The notes beneath the pieces are model-generated. The model had not been told where the DNA came from and did no database searches. It saw nothing but the letters and a program-made list of their open reading frames with translations. DNA of 64,000 nt from Balaenoptera acutorostrata (Eukaryota > Chordata > Mammalia > Artiodactyla > Balaenopteridae): the NCBI RefSeq assembly GCF_949987535.1, contig NC_080064.1:46767937-46831936 (forward strand), written 5' to 3'. The position numbers were made by a program, and so were the translations under genes. Shown here one piece after another: positions 11,845 through 24,014 of this stretch (position 1 is its first letter; every line of letters begins with the position of its first letter).

Positions 11845-14420
11845 GATGGTGTTGCCATGGGCAGTATGGAATACCTTCATATTTTTTAGGATCTGAAATT
11901 TATTTTAAATTGCTACCAAAATGCTACACTGTAGGCTTCTAACTATAAGTTTCACAAAGCAATTCAATTTTCAACGAAAATTGCCAATATAAGAGAAATG
12001 GAAAGAGGGAAAAAAAGCCAAAAAATGCTGACCTGTTTATGAAAAGCTAGATTCTAAAAGAACACAAAGCAGAAGTTGAAAAGCCTTGGCAACAGAATGT
12101 CTGACCAACAAATCTTTCTGGAAAAGATTTTAATTTCAGAAACCATTTTGGAAGCCTACTGATAAAGACTGTATCATATTTACTTTTTTTTAATAAAATA
12201 TTTCTAACATAAACATCTTAAACCTAAGTGAAAGCATATCAAATGCTGTCAATTGAATTTTACAATGCACATAACTAAGACACTACAGGAAAGAGAACTG
12301 TGTGCTAGAACTTAAGAAGTGAAAAGACTTTGGTGGTCACCTAGGGTATTACTTATTTCTAAGAAGAAAAATAAAACTTCAACTTAGCTCTAGAAAAAGA
12401 TTCCACACACCTCTGCTTCATGGCTAAAGCATTTCAATTTCTGGAAAGATTATCAGAATGAAATATCAACTTAATTGTGTTAGCTCTCTTCTTCAGAACA
12501 AATAAAAATAAACCAAATCTACTGTCACCTACTACTAACATGAGCTTAACAAAAAATTTTTACAACTCAACTGTGACTGAAAAATATTTCAATACTGAAT
12601 AATAAAAATTCCTATGATAACAATGAGAATGAGAAATACAAACTTAAAAAAAGAAACTAAAACTCCCTAGAAGGAAGGTGAGAAAAAAACATCTACTCTT
12701 GAAAATGAAGCACAGCCTACTCAGCAATGCCTCCACAATGTAGAAGCCTCAGGCTGAAATGTCCCTCGTATCTGAATTTTCCAGGTACCTGAAAGCTTAT
12801 TTCTTTAATGTGTCCAACTTTCTTCTTCTTCCATTTTTTTTTTTAAATGAAAACCTTGTATTACACGTTCCTGACCTTTCTTAAACAGAACATACTGTAA
12901 CCTTTTCTTGAGTGTGGCATCAGTAAAAACAGCCTCTCAGGGGCATGTAGCACATAAAGCTGTTTCACATCGCCCTATACAAACGGGTGAGCCTGCCTTG
13001 TTTTTAAGGTTTTCCTATCCCCTCCTTTACCCCTGGGCTACCTGTCACTTCTCACTACTGTCAAATGCACTTGCCTCCAACAGCTCACCACCTCACGTTT
13101 GGACTACTACAAAACACTTCTAATTTGATAGGAAACCTAATATTAAAACTTACTTGAACTATGTTTTTAAAAAAACAAGCTAAGACACAAATGAATGAAA
13201 TGCATGATCTTGAGTGCATTAAACGTATGGGGGTGTTTTGAAATGGTTTAATCTTATGTATTTTACTTCTTACTTCTCTCTGGTGTTCCAAATAAGAAAA
13301 ATTTCCTGGAAAACTGAACTCCAGACATGAAAAGTATTAGTCAACTAAATCTTTCCTAATATAATAGTTCTATTAAAAGTAAAAATTTTTCATGTTTGCA
13401 CTCAAATTCAAATAAAATCAATATTATATGATATTTGAGCAGTAAGTACAAAGATGTGTAGTACACCGACGTCTGCTATTTGGGTCGTATTACAGCTGAA
13501 ACTCTTTCCTCAAATTGTTAAAACATTACAACATTTACTTTTCTAATATTGTAATTGGTTTCAAATTTTAAGCTAACAGCATTATTATGTTGTATAAAGC
13601 TGTCACTACCTATTATGATTTCACTAGAATACACACTCACTGACACACAAGAGGTATTTCCTTCATGCCAAATTACATTCATTCTAATAGCAAATGGCCA
13701 GGTAATTACAAGGTGAGAACCAACTGTCAGATGAACTCATAAGCCTCATTCACAAAGGAGATACCTATATACTAGATTATAAAGAAATTCTTATTTCAAA
13801 ATTAATCTTTCAGATTCCCTATTTTTCATTTACTTTCAACTGATTTTTGGAATTATTTTTTAACTCTAAAACTTTTAAATAGATTCCACTTTTTCTAATT
13901 TAACAAATCACAGTAAATCAGAAACCACAAGTCATGTATTTAAATCACAAATAATAACTAAAATTTACTTATTTGATATTTACTCTACATCAAATGAGCT
14001 AGGATTGTATATTTTAGGGAAAAAGGGCATGAATTTTAATATAAACCTTAATATATCATATAACATATTACATATTGTATATAAAATGTATTATAACTTT
14101 AATTCATGTATAACTACCCACTTAATACCAAAAGGAAAAAAGGAGGCAGAAATGAGTTAAGGAGTTACAAAGTAATGTGGTTTATATATATTCTAGCAGG
14201 ACCAACTTTGGGGCTCTTAACAAAGTAGCAATGAAATCTTGCAAACACGCCTGACAAAATACTTCCAGAAAGACTATCCACAATACAGCAGGAACAAAAC
14301 AAGCAGTTCACAATATTGATGAGATCACAGCATTAAATGTCACTTCTAGGAATATTAATTATCACAGAACTAGACACTGAGGAAGGTATTTCTAGCTGTT
14401 AATTAAAATCTCCTTGCAAG
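11845..14420. other. AT-rich intronic stretch, nothing assigned
   Basis: Low GC sequence with many short A and T runs. I recognise no exon, RNA gene or confident repeat. Short ORFs at 12908-13123 and 13085-13291 overlap on opposite strands and look like chance. Confidence 0.4.
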
Positions 14421-14434
14421 AAAATTCCATTTTA

Positions 14435-14760
14435 GGGACTTCCCTGGTGGCGCAGTGATTAAGAATCTGCCTGCCAATGCAAGGGACATGGGTTCGATCC
14501 CTGGTCGGGGAAGATCCCACATGCCATGGAGCAGCTAAGTGCATACGCCACAACTGCTGAGCCTGTGCTCTAGAGCCCGCGAGCCACAACTACTGAAGCC
14601 CGCGCACCTAGAGCCCGTGCTCCACAACAGGAGAAGCCACCACAAGGAGAAGCCCATGCACCACAACGAAGAGTAGCCCCACTCGCCACAACTAGAGAAA
14701 GCCCACGCGTAGCAATGAAGACCCAACACAGCCATAAATAAATAAATAAATTTATTTTTT
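14435..14760 (+). mobile_element. CHR-2-type SINE, older subtype
   Basis: GGGACTTCCCTGGTGGCGCAG head, B box GGTTCGATCCC, duplicated GAGCCCGTGCTCCACAAC-type body and ATAAATAAATAAATTTATTTT tail. Target-site duplication AAAATTCCATTTT(A/T) at 14421-14434 and 14761-14774. Confidence 0.92.
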
Positions 14761-15879
14761 AAAATTCCATTTTTGTATTTTCTAAAGACAAAAGAAGGAG
14801 ACTTAATAACAAATAAGGTATATTTCACAACTGTTAAATTTTAAAAGGTGCCTACAACAGTTCTTGGTTCTAAATTCTACTAACTCTCTGGACAGGATCA
14901 CAATTGTTAAAGGACCAACTCTCTCCCAGCTCTGTGGAGGGCAGAACCAGGGGGCATGCCCTGAGTAGTGGTCAGGGGGGTTGACAGCCATATAGCACTG
15001 AAGAATTCTGACAGTGGGGGTGTTAAACATCTGGATAAGTTATTTAGAGCAGCTGTGAGATCTCACTCTCTAATAATAGAACAGACTGCTACCTGCCGTG
15101 GAAAGGGTTTGAAGTAATGCTATTCAAAATCAAAACTGGATAACTTTTCAAAGTCCCGTCCAGACCCAGAGACCAAGAATTACATATACATCTACATCCA
15201 ACAATACTAATAACAACCAAACACAACTTTCTGCAAAGCAATACCTTTACTTCACTGGAGGATATTTAAAAAGTGGCTTTCTGTGCAGTTTTATGTGTTC
15301 TGCTAGATATCTGGGTCTTTTTTTATCTGCATTCTCCTTGCTGCTACTGAACCAGAAGTTAACGTCTTTTACTTTCCAAATTTTAATTTTTAAACCAAGT
15401 ACTAATTATAGCATGGGCCCAAATTACTAAACTGGTTTACCTAACTACATGACCATGGGAAGTCATTTCTTGCAAAATGAGTGGCTTGCACTAAGATCCA
15501 CCAGAATGTAACCTTCACTTTCTGTTCAGCACTCTATTCCCAGCCCCAGGACCTGGAAGGCATCAAATGTTTACCAAATAAGAGGATCATTCCTGTCCCC
15601 AAATGACAAATATAAAATAAATGTAATCATTTTTTCTTTTTTAACAATTAGATTTTAATCTGTATATTCCCAAACATTTTTAAGAGGACACTGAAACTGA
15701 AATTTCCTACAGGGCAAATAGAAATTTATATATTTTCAAACAAGGTACTAATTTTTTAGAAATAAAACAAGTAGATTACACAAGAGCTGGCAATCTTCAC
15801 ACTGTTTATTATACTTCCCTTTGCTTCAACCCATTACTGTGTCCTGTCCCCTTTTCATTTGAAAGGCAGGCCGCTGGTA

Positions 15880-16060
15880 GGGAGAAAGCACACTGGACTT
15901 GCAGTGCATGGGGCTGGGTTCTAGTCCCATCTCTTCCATTAACTGGCTCTGTGGGGACATGTCACTTCCCCTTTGGGGCCTGCAAGGTTGCACTTGTAAA
16001 ACAACGGAGCCAAACTAATCATTAATTTCTAAAGTCTTCTGCTTTAAAAATCTATGATTC
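15880..16060 (+). repeat. MIR SINE fragment
   Basis: AGCACACTGGACTTGCAG, GGGTTCTAGTCCCATCTCTTCC and TGTCACTTCCCC follow the MIR 5' and core consensus in plus orientation. Confidence 0.65.
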
Positions 16061-16209
16061 TCCTTTCATTCTACCCATTATCCTATTCCTAATGCCTTGA
16101 TTCAGCAATTGCCAGCCACATCATTCCTAGACTTGTACAGGAGCCTCCAAATTTGTCTTTTTCCCTCTTTATTTTTCCTTATCTTAAAATGAATTCAATC
16201 CTAAAACCA

Positions 16210-16400
16210 TGAGTTGAGCAGAATGAAAAGTACACTGTCTTGGAAGTCAGAGAGAACAGGTTCAAATTCAGACTTTGCCACTAGCCAAGCATAGCTCTAA
16301 AATGGTGATCTTATTAACTCTCTCATTGGGGATTAAATAAAATGTATAAAGCACCTAACATAGTGCCTGACACACTGTGTAGATGCTCAGCAATGTTTAG
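16210..16400 (+). repeat. MIR SINE fragment
   Basis: GGAAGTCAGAGAGAACAGG, TTCAGACTTTGCCACTAGCC, GATTAAATAAAATG and AGTGCCTGACACACTG reproduce the MIR order from core to 3' end. Confidence 0.75.
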
Positions 16401-17001
16401 CACTTCTCCCTATTTCCCAAGATCAAATGCCTCAGGTTCCCACTGTCTACAGCAAGGATGACCAACAAGGTGCACAGGTGGCATGCAATAAGATCTGTAA
16501 AACTAGAGGCAAAAACGGGGTTAGATATTCTCACCAGGCTCCTGGGTGCCAGGAAAGTGTCTCCCTGTATCCTTGCCAATACTCTTCTGGGTTAATCAGC
16601 CTCAGTAACCAGCCCCTAGTGAACTCTCAAAATTAAATGGTGCAGCCAAATCCACAGGTCAAGAGGAAATGAAAACTTGACACGATTCTTCAAAAAGTCA
16701 TAGATTCTCTGGATTTTACGTTAAAGCAAACTCCTCAGCCTGTCATTCATATGCAAAGAAGCCAGTCCCAATTCTTAGTATTTAAATGTACAGGCAGTAC
16801 AACTAATGTTAAAGTACCACGAAGCATTATAATTTATTTTGATTTTGCAATTCTAGGAAATTAAAAGGTGTGACAAAAGAAAAAGAGAGTAAAATTTTTC
16901 ACAAAATGAGGATACACTGAACTTTGTAGGGCCTTACAAGCATCTTCAGAAAAAGCAATGGCTTTCTTCTTGATTTCAAAACTGGGTCAAACTAGAAGGA
17001 A

Positions 17002-17352
17002 GGGGGCTTCCCTGGTGGCGCAGTGGTTAAGAATCCGCCTGCCAATGCAGGGGACAGCGGTTCGATCCCTGGTCCGGGAAGATCCCACATGCCGCGGAAC
17101 AACTAAGCCCGTGTGCCACAACTACTGAGCCTGCGCTCTAGAGCCTGTGAGCCACAACTACTGAGCACGTGTGCCACAACTACTGAAGCCCACATGCCTA
17201 GAGCCCGTGCTCCGCAACAAGAGAAGCCACCGCAATGAGAAGCCCGCGCACGGCAACAAAGAGTAGCCCCCACTCGCCGCAACTAGAGAAAGCCGGCGCG
17301 CAGCAATGAAGACCAAACGCAGCCAAAAATAAATAAATAAATTTATTTAAAA
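17002..17352 (+). mobile_element. CHR-2-type SINE, older subtype with an extra internal repeat
   Basis: Complete SINE: GGCTTCCCTGGTGGCGCAG head, GGTTCGATCCC B box, and body ending CAGCCAAAAATAAATAAATA. Target-site duplications are AACTAGAAGGAA (16990-17001) and AACTCGAAGGAA (17353-17364). The GCCACAACTACTGA module is present three times (about 17115-17185), longer than in the young subtype. Confidence 0.92.
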
Positions 17353-17999
17353 AACTCGAAGGAACAAGGAGAGGAGTGACGGGGACTTGCAAAGAGAAGC
17401 TCATTTCTTAAAGTGACTTAGGTACAGTTATTTAAATATATGGGAATTTTTTCCAAAACTAGGCCTAATTACAAACTTTACTGCCATATACTAGTCAATG
17501 ATCTAGCTGAGTTACTAGGTAACAGAGGGTAATCAACCAAGTGTGTGGAAGTCTGGAAACCAAAGAGATCTTGTGAAGAAATCTGGCTTTTTGAAGTGCT
17601 GCCTTCTTTCCCAAAATACTTCAGCCCAAGGAACTGCTGCAAAAGAATATAACTAAAAGGATAGAACATTATTTAGGAAAGAATTCTATCAGGAGGCTTA
17701 GCTTCATTAAGAATTATCCAAATTCACATCTCTACTAAAAAACCCAAACCACTAGAGTAGGCCAACCTGCTCTACTGGACCCTTGAAATGTACTAAGCAG
17801 TGAATCTGACCAAAACTCCTACCATGAGCTGCCATATTTCTGCAAAGTAATTATTCACAAGCACTGTTGCTTCTGGTTGATGCTTTTTAAAAAATCAGAG
17901 GTAAAGTCTGTTTTCTCCCCCCATGTTCTTTGCTCACATCCTTAACTAAAACAAAAAGGAATCGTCTCCACCCAGATTTGAGATTTCTGACCAAAGCCA

Positions 18000-18990
18000 T
18001 TCGCCTAGACGGCCCTCTTTCTCCTTAACAGACTTCTCCAGTCCCCGTATCTCCCGCCCTGTCCCTGTCCCTCTACATAGCACCCTCAGTATTGCTCCAA
18101 TCCCTTTCTCCAGTCTAGCTTTCCCTCATTTCTGACTTAATCGGTGACCAGTACTCTGCTTACCCAGACTTGGTCCCAACTTCATCCTCCAACTCCAGTC
18201 CCATCACTGCCTAGCCCCTCCTCAGCTTTGACTCCTGCCCTGGCATCTTATCTCTAACCTCTCTCAGTCTAATCCCCGTGGCTTTAATATCTGACCTCAA
18301 CGACGCCCCCCCCCCGCCCCAGACTTTATTGCAGCTGACCCCCCTCCCCACTTCCTATCAATCCTTGTCATTCCTGGCCTCTGCCCAGTCCCTCTTCATT
18401 TTAGACCACGACCAATCTCCTCTCTTTCTGGTCCTTGGCTAAAACCCAAACCCCATTCCTAACCTCATTCCTGACCCTAGCAAAGCCGCTACTCTGGCTG
18501 GCCCATCCCACTTTTTCTCTGACTCTGAACCTGGTGCCTCCCCACTCCTTCACTGAAACCCTGGGCCGGGAAATCTCGGGCCCTCGCGTAATCTCCTAGG
18601 ACCCCATTTCTCACCCCCTGATACAAGCGTCCTCCCCATCACACACTCCAGGTCAACGTGTCTGGCTCTCCCCATCTTGGAGGCCAGCCTTGGGCCCTCC
18701 TCCCCATCCCCGACCCGGGCCTGCCCCGTTAGTGAGCTCAGCTCAAAGCCCAGAGACCCCCTACTCACGCTGCCGCGCAGCCCTGCCCTGCAGCCCTTAT
18801 TGCCATTCAGCCCCTCCCCATGGGCCCTTCTCCCCACTTGACCCCAGTCCGGTGACCTCCATCCCGACGAGCCCGGTGTTCCATTCCCCCCCCTCTCCGT
18901 GCCTCCCCCGCCTCACAAGCCCTCCGCACTCCAAGCCCAGTGGGGTGTGTCCCCTCCCCAGGGAACTCCAGCCCGCTGGCCTCTCCCGCG
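18000..18990. other. C-rich intron start beside USP24 exon 1
   Basis: The plus strand is strongly C/T-rich, including a C10 run near 18307-18316. The USP24 transcript strand is therefore G/A-rich just downstream of the first splice donor, with many G runs. No open frame of interest was recognised. The G runs could form quadruplexes; this is inference. Confidence 0.45.
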
Positions 18991-19015
18991 GGAGTCATGG
19001 GTCGCCCCTCCTCAC

Positions 19016-19339
19016 CTCGGTGTCCACCACCTCGTGGTAGGCGGGCGGGGGGTCGAAGCCGCCGCCGCCTCCGGTGCTGCCGCCGCGGGAAGGGCCTCCG
19101 CCGCCGCCGTCACCGCCGCCGTCGCCCCGCGAGCCCCCGCCAGGCCCGGGGCTGGGGCCGCCGCCGCTGTCCATGGGCTCGTAGCCGCCGTAGTCGAGGC
19201 CCGGCCGCTCGTTGGTGAGCAGCGCCACGGCCTCGTTGATGTCGTTCTTGGCCAGGCGCAGGGCCTTGCGGATGGTGGCAGGGTCCGAGAAGCCCATGCA
19301 CAGCAGCGTGGTCATGTGCTGCTCCTCCTCCGATTCCAT
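19016..19339 (-). CDS. USP24: USP24 exon 1 coding part: ubiquitin-specific protease 24, N-terminus
   Basis: The ATG at 19339 opens a frame of 108 codons ending exactly at a splice donor (GAG|GTGAGG, exon end 19016, phase 0). The protein starts MESEEEQHMTTLLCMGF. Residues about 9-44 form a UBA domain (MGF loop at 15-17, then the helix with KNDINEAVALL). A glycine-rich linker follows (about 59-94), and then a PPAY motif at 98-101. This start matches the USP24 N-terminus I know. USP24 is a very large deubiquitinase with its catalytic domain far downstream, so only a few percent of the protein is here. The start context is good (G at -3, G at +4). Confidence 0.95.
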
Positions 19340-19537
19340 GGCTCGGGCCTCCGGGCCGCGCCAGCCGGCGGGCTGCGAAGCTGCGGGTCCGGGGCCTGGC
19401 GGGCCGCGCGGCGCTGCCTCCGCGCCGTCCCCGCGCCCGGGAGGGCCCCTGCACTCCTGCGCTGCGCGCTCCGCGGCCGCCGGGCCAGGGTGGGCGCGGG
19501 GGTGGGCGCCCCGAGCCGAGCGACGGCTGTGGAGGGC

Positions 19538-19579
19538 TCAGGCGCTGCGGCGGCCCGGCCCAGCCCTGCGCGCCGCCAT
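19538..19579 (-). other. Candidate upstream ORF in the USP24 leader, 13 codons
   Basis: On the minus strand an ATG at 19579 reads 13 codons (MAARRAGPGRRSA) to a TGA at 19538. Its frame is the same as that of the main ATG at 19339, 240 nt further on. The ATG lies inside the YY1 motif. It is translated only if transcription starts upstream of 19579. Confidence 0.4.
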
Positions 19580-19584
19580 GTTGG
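19572..19584 (-). promoter_or_regulatory. YY1-type motif (AACATGGCGGC)
   Basis: The minus strand reads CCAACATGGCGGC, which fits the extended YY1 consensus AANATGGCGGC in sense orientation to USP24. That orientation and placement are typical of YY1 elements just downstream of start sites in CpG-island promoters. Confidence 0.6.
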
Positions 19585-19866
19585 CCTCCTCCTCCGCCTC
19601 CGCCTCCGCCTCCTCCGGCCCGCGGGGCCGCGCGTCCGCTCCCGGAAGCCGCACGAGAAGCCGCGGGGCCCGCCGGTCACGGGTGAGGGTTGGGGGGTGA
19701 TTTTTCTTTCTTTCTTTCTTTTTTTAATAGAGGCGGTAAGGGAGGGGCTGCGCCGCGGAGCGTCTCTAGGGTGAAAGGGACGCCGTGAGGCCCGGGCGGA
19801 GGCAAGGGAGGGTTGTCCGCCGTCGCCGCCGCCCGCCCATTCCTCCAGCAACAGGTTCCCGCGGGA

Positions 19867-19874
19867 GGGGCGGG
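19867..19874 (+). promoter_or_regulatory. GC box (GGGGCGGG)
   Basis: A perfect Sp1/KLF-type GC box about 530 bp upstream of the USP24 ATG. A second GGGCGG lies at 19794-19799. These are common in CpG islands, so individual function is uncertain. Confidence 0.45.
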
Positions 19875-20059
19875 AGCAAAGTGCAACGCGCTGCGCGGAA
19901 CGTCCCCGAAGTCCCCGAGCTGGCGATCCTGCCCGGCGCTGACGGCGGTTCCCCCCGAACCTCGCCGGAGTCCCCGCCGGACTCCCGCTCCCGGACTTGC
20001 TCGCCCCGGCGCGGCCCGGAACGCACCGCAGCCTAAACGCAGTGCGCTCGGCGGCTACT

Positions 20060-22203
20060 GTAAGCCACCCCAAACCTGGCCTGACTTGCACCGCGGTCCT
20101 GAAGGAAATCCTCCAGCCACGCTGCCTGACATACCCTTCAGCGCCCACTTAAATTCATGCCCAAAGCAGGCAAACCAACCCACCCGGGCTGAAATGCACC
20201 CCCCACATACTCTTGACCTAAATCCCTCCAACTTTCGCTGAAATCACCCTAAACTGGTTGAAGTGAATTCCCAGCCCTCGTTGAATTTTCCTTCCAGCAT
20301 TGACTGACCACCACCTACCCCCAGCCAACCTGACTGGACTCTACCAAACTCATGCAAAAATCCCCTGAGAGTCCGAAACATATTTTTACAACCGGAACTC
20401 CAAACCCCAGTGCTCTCTGTGAAAACCTTCAAAAACTCCTGACTGCATCAGCCTCCTTCAGCCTCTGACTCATTCGAACACTTTGGACCTCTGCTTCCCT
20501 CCTGATGCTCATCCACCCACCCACATTCTACTGCACCCTTTGGCTCAGGATTCCGTCTTTGTTCTGCCTTTTGAGGGAGGCCTGCCCTCCCTCTTTTTTA
20601 TGCCCTTTGGGGGAGGGGACCGCACCCCTGTTGGTTTCCACCATTGAGCATTCCTCTTCCCCTTCAAAGGCCTGCTTTCTTTGCTTTCTCTTTCCACTTT
20701 TAGCATTAGCGCGCAGGGGCCGTATCTTTAGTCCACTGACTACCATCTAAGCCCTGGTCCTTGCTATTTCCCGCCTTCAATTTCCTTTTATTCTTGCTTC
20801 TCCCAAGTTCTTTCCCCACCCTCTCCCAAGATCCTGATGCTTTTTCCATATCTCACTTCATCTCCTATTACCCTTACCCTGGTTTCTTCCTGAACCCTGA
20901 AGTCCACCGTCTAACCTTTCTCATACCGTCAAATCCCTCCTGTTGCCAACCAGGCACTCACTAAAATCCCCCTTTACCCCAAATCTTAAATTAGGGACAG
21001 TACCCAGAAATTTTCTCTGCACTCTCTCTATTAGCATCCTTTTCCCTGGACCATGAGCCCTTCTTGTCTAGTACTTGCTGCATACATTTATAAACACCAG
21101 CAATTTGATTTACAGGGTGAATTTATCACTGCTGTTTACATTTAAATGAAGTAACTGTATTTGTTGTATTGATTAAAGACTAGATTATAGACCAAAGACT
21201 AGGACTAATATGCAAAGGAAGTAAAGTCTCGTAATTTGTTAATGAAAATAACAAAACTCCTCTCTTCTTCCATTTCTGAACAACAACAAAAAAGAACCTG
21301 CTAAGGAAGAATGCCTATAATTGGATCAGGTCACAGTGTGTATAATAAAATAAAATTTTATTAAGTGTTATCCACTTCTAGGTACTCAATGACATTTTAG
21401 ATATTTATCTGTGGCATATGAAGAACAAAAGTAATCCAAATCAACCCAAGCAACCTGTCATAGAGTACCTGCCAAGGTAATTAATTTTTTCAACAAATAA
21501 TGTACTTAGTATTTGTCAGGTGCCAGGTACTGTTCTTGGCACTGGTGATGCAACTCTAAACAAAGTAGACAAAATTTGATGATGGCAAAGTGATGACATT
21601 CAATTTTGCACTGTGTTTAAAGAGTTAATTCAGTGACCAAATTAAGAAATCAGTTATAAGGGAAGAGAAAGTAGCAGGTAAAGAAAAAATTGTTTGCCAC
21701 TGAAATTCAAAATAGAACTCAAGAGGTAATGAGACGGGGCCGACCGATTCAGCTGGCACATAAAAAGACTCATCAACAGTGGCAGGTTTATAGAACGTGA
21801 CAGAGGAAACTGTGCTGAGCTGAGAAGAGGAAGCAGAGAAAAACAAAGTCTGTGATAAAAACTGGAAAGGAGCCACAGAAGGCTACAAAAAAAAAGGAAG
21901 GCCATTTTTGAAACAGATCCTGGAGTGACTGAAAAGCCAAAGTGTCATTTGAGGATGTGAGTAGTATAATCACACTTTTTTGCATGTAAGAAAGCAAGTG
22001 AGCACTTTAAACTCTGTTGAATTGGGATAGCAGGAGAGGGGACTGTGGTATGAATATTCATACCTTCACTTACATTTTTATTTTTATTGCAGTAGAATCT
22101 TGAAAATGTTAAAGGACCCCCCCAAAATAAATATTTAATTCACGTTTATCCTATTTAGAAGCTTTTAGAAGAAAAGGAAATAGCTTGGTCTTGAAGAGAG
22201 GTA
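20060..22203. other. Intergenic DNA upstream of USP24, little assigned
   Basis: GC content falls off the CpG island through a C/T-rich segment (20060-21050) with no recognisable gene. A short L2-like piece on the minus strand lies at about 21485-21590 (GTATTTGTCAGGTGCCAGG then CTGTTCTTGGCACTGG). Opposing ORFs at 20505-20750 and 21625-21997 have no recognisable domain. Confidence 0.4.
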
Positions 22204-22217
22204 TAATGGACTGTCTT

Positions 22218-23285
22218 TTTTTTTTATCTATTAAGTTTTTATTTTTTTAACATCTTTATCAGAGTATAATTGCTTTACAATGGTGTGTTAGTTTCTGCTT
22301 TATAACAAAGTGAATCAGCTATACATATACATATATCCCCATAGCTCCTCCCTCTTGCGTCTCTCTTTCACCCTCCCTATCCCACTCCTCTAAGTGGTCA
22401 CAAAGCACTGAGCTGACCTCGCTGTGCTCTGCAGCTGCTTCCCACTAGCTACCTATTTTACATTTGGCTGTATATATAAGTCCATGCCACTCTCTCACTT
22501 CATCCCAGCTTACCCCTCCCCCTCCCCATGTCCATTCTCTACATCTGCATCTTTATTCCTCTCCTGCCCCTAGGTTCTTCATAACCATTTTTTTCTTTTT
22601 TTTTAGATTCCATATATATGTGTTAGCATACGGTATTTGTTTTTCTCTTTCTGACTTACTTCACTCTGTATGACAGACAGACTCTAGGTCCATCCACCTC
22701 ACTACAAATAACTCCATTTCGTTTCTTTTTATGGCTGAGTAATAGTCCGTTGTATGTATGTGCCACATCTTCTCTATCCATTCATCTGTCGATGGACACT
22801 TAGGTTGCTTCCATGACCTGGCTATTGTAAATAGTGCTGCAATGAACATTGTAGTACATGACTCTTTTTGAATTATGGTTTTCTCAGGTTATATGCCCAG
22901 TAGTGGGATTGCTGGGTCATATGGTAGTGCTATTTTTAGTTTTTTAAGGAACCTCCATACTGTTCTCCATAGTGGCTGTATCAATTTACATTCCCACCAA
23001 TAGTGCAAAAGGGTTCCCTTTTCTCCACACCCTCTCCAGCATTTATCGTTTGTAGATTTTCTGATGATGGCCATTCTGACTGGTGTGAGGTGGTACCTCA
23101 TTGTAGTTTTGATTTGCATTTCTCTGATGATTAGTGATGTTGAGCATCCTTTCATGTGTTTGTTGGCAATCTGTATATCTTCTTTGGAGAAATGTCTATT
23201 TAGATCTTCTGTCCATTTTTGGATTGGGTTGTTCATGTTTTTGATATTGTGCTGCATGAGCTGCTTGTAAATTTTGGAGATTAGT
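22218..23285 (-). mobile_element. 5'-truncated young L1, minus strand
   Basis: A reverse-oriented L1 3' kilobase: poly(T) near 22218, a 3' UTR, then the C-terminal part of ORF2. The encoded pieces (for example [39 protein letters not shown]-like block) are very close to the full-length L1 at 52994, but the frame is broken. The perfect 14-bp duplication TAATGGACTGTCTT flanks it at 22204-22217 and 23286-23299. Confidence 0.93.
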
Positions 23286-23334
23286 TAATGGACTGTCTTG
23301 AAGATAAGATATGAGGGGTTTCTAATAATAATTA

Positions 23335-24010
23335 ATAAGTAATTTTAAAAACATCTATTGAGTGTCTATTTTGAGGCAGGCTGAGGACTAGGGAGACAAC
23401 TGTGAGCAAAACATGCATAGTTTCTGCCCCTTTAGAACTTTAAAGGCTTTAAAGGGAGACAGAAAAATAAGCAGTAATCATAAAGTGTGATAGGTGCTTT
23501 GATAGGGGAATTTCAGGAAGTAAGGAGCAAATTTCTTGCCTCCTATGGGCATAAATTACCAAATCTAGGAAATCTGGAAAGTTTTCCAAAGTAAATGTTA
23601 AACAATAATATGATAGAAAGTAGGAAAACCAGAAAAAGTAATGTAAGATGAGGGGAGAGAGTTCCAAAGAATAGGAACAGCATGTGCAAAGGCTATGGAG
23701 TGGGTAAGAAGGAAGCAGTTTAGGGGAATTAAAAGTCAGTGGAGTGTTTCTGGAGTGCAGAGTTCTAGAGAGGTAGCAATGAGAAAGGAATCTAGAAACC
23801 TAGACAGACACCAGATCTGAGAGGGCCTTTTAAACTCTGATAAGGGGTTTGAACTTTATTCTGAAGGAATCGGAAACCACTGAATCATTTGTATAGAGGA
23901 GAGAGGTGATGGATGTTATTTAAATTTTTAAAAGATCAACCTAACTGCAGTGTAGAGAATGGTATAGAAGAGAGGAAGAGTGAAAGTAGAGAATCCATTT
24001 AGGAGACAAG
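23335..24010 (-). repeat. L2 LINE fragment, minus strand
   Basis: The order CATCTATTGAGTGTCTATTTTG, AGTTCCAAAGAATAGGAACAG, GTGCAAAGGCTATGGAG, CCTTTTAAACTCTGATAAGG and AAAGATCAACCTAACTGCAG matches about 650 bp of the L2 3' region read in reverse. Confidence 0.7.
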
Positions 24011-24014
24011 ATCA

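Larger units (their letters stand above)
1..19015 (-). other. USP24: USP24 intron 1 (partial, runs off the left edge)
   Basis: Everything left of the splice donor at 19015/19014 (minus strand GAG|GTGAGG) should be the first intron of USP24. I looked by eye on the minus strand for the conserved region that follows exon 1 in USP24 and found no convincing match, so exon 2 probably lies left of the window. A short exon could have been missed. The interval holds SINEs, L1 fragments, L2, MIR, MER5A and one LTR, listed separately. Confidence 0.75.
19340..19700 (-). promoter_or_regulatory. USP24: USP24 5' UTR and core promoter region (inferred)
   Basis: This GC-rich stretch lies immediately upstream of the USP24 ATG within the CpG island. 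No TATA box is evident. A YY1-type element and a GGA/GGC-rich tract (19587-19621, minus strand) lie about 240-280 nt upstream of the start. The start site cannot be fixed from sequence alone. TATA-less YY1/GC-box promoters usually initiate close to such elements, which is why I place it around 19590-19700. Confidence 0.55.
18990..20060. promoter_or_regulatory. USP24: CpG island over the USP24 5' end
   Basis: GC content and CpG density jump sharply relative to both flanks, with repeated CCGCCGCC, CGCGCGC-like and CCCGGGCGG motifs. The island covers exon 1, the 5' UTR and the proximal promoter, as expected for a broadly expressed gene. It is the only CpG island in the window. Long ORFs read through it on both strands are by-products of high GC. 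Confidence 0.9.

Noticed and set aside
18899..20148. Long overlapping ORFs on both strands across the CpG island (up to 291 codons on plus, 278 on minus)
   Set aside because: They are by-products of high GC and low stop-codon density. Only the 19339-19016 minus frame has the UBA domain and ends at a splice donor. The others start at non-ATG codons or encode low-complexity Arg/Ala/Pro sequence.
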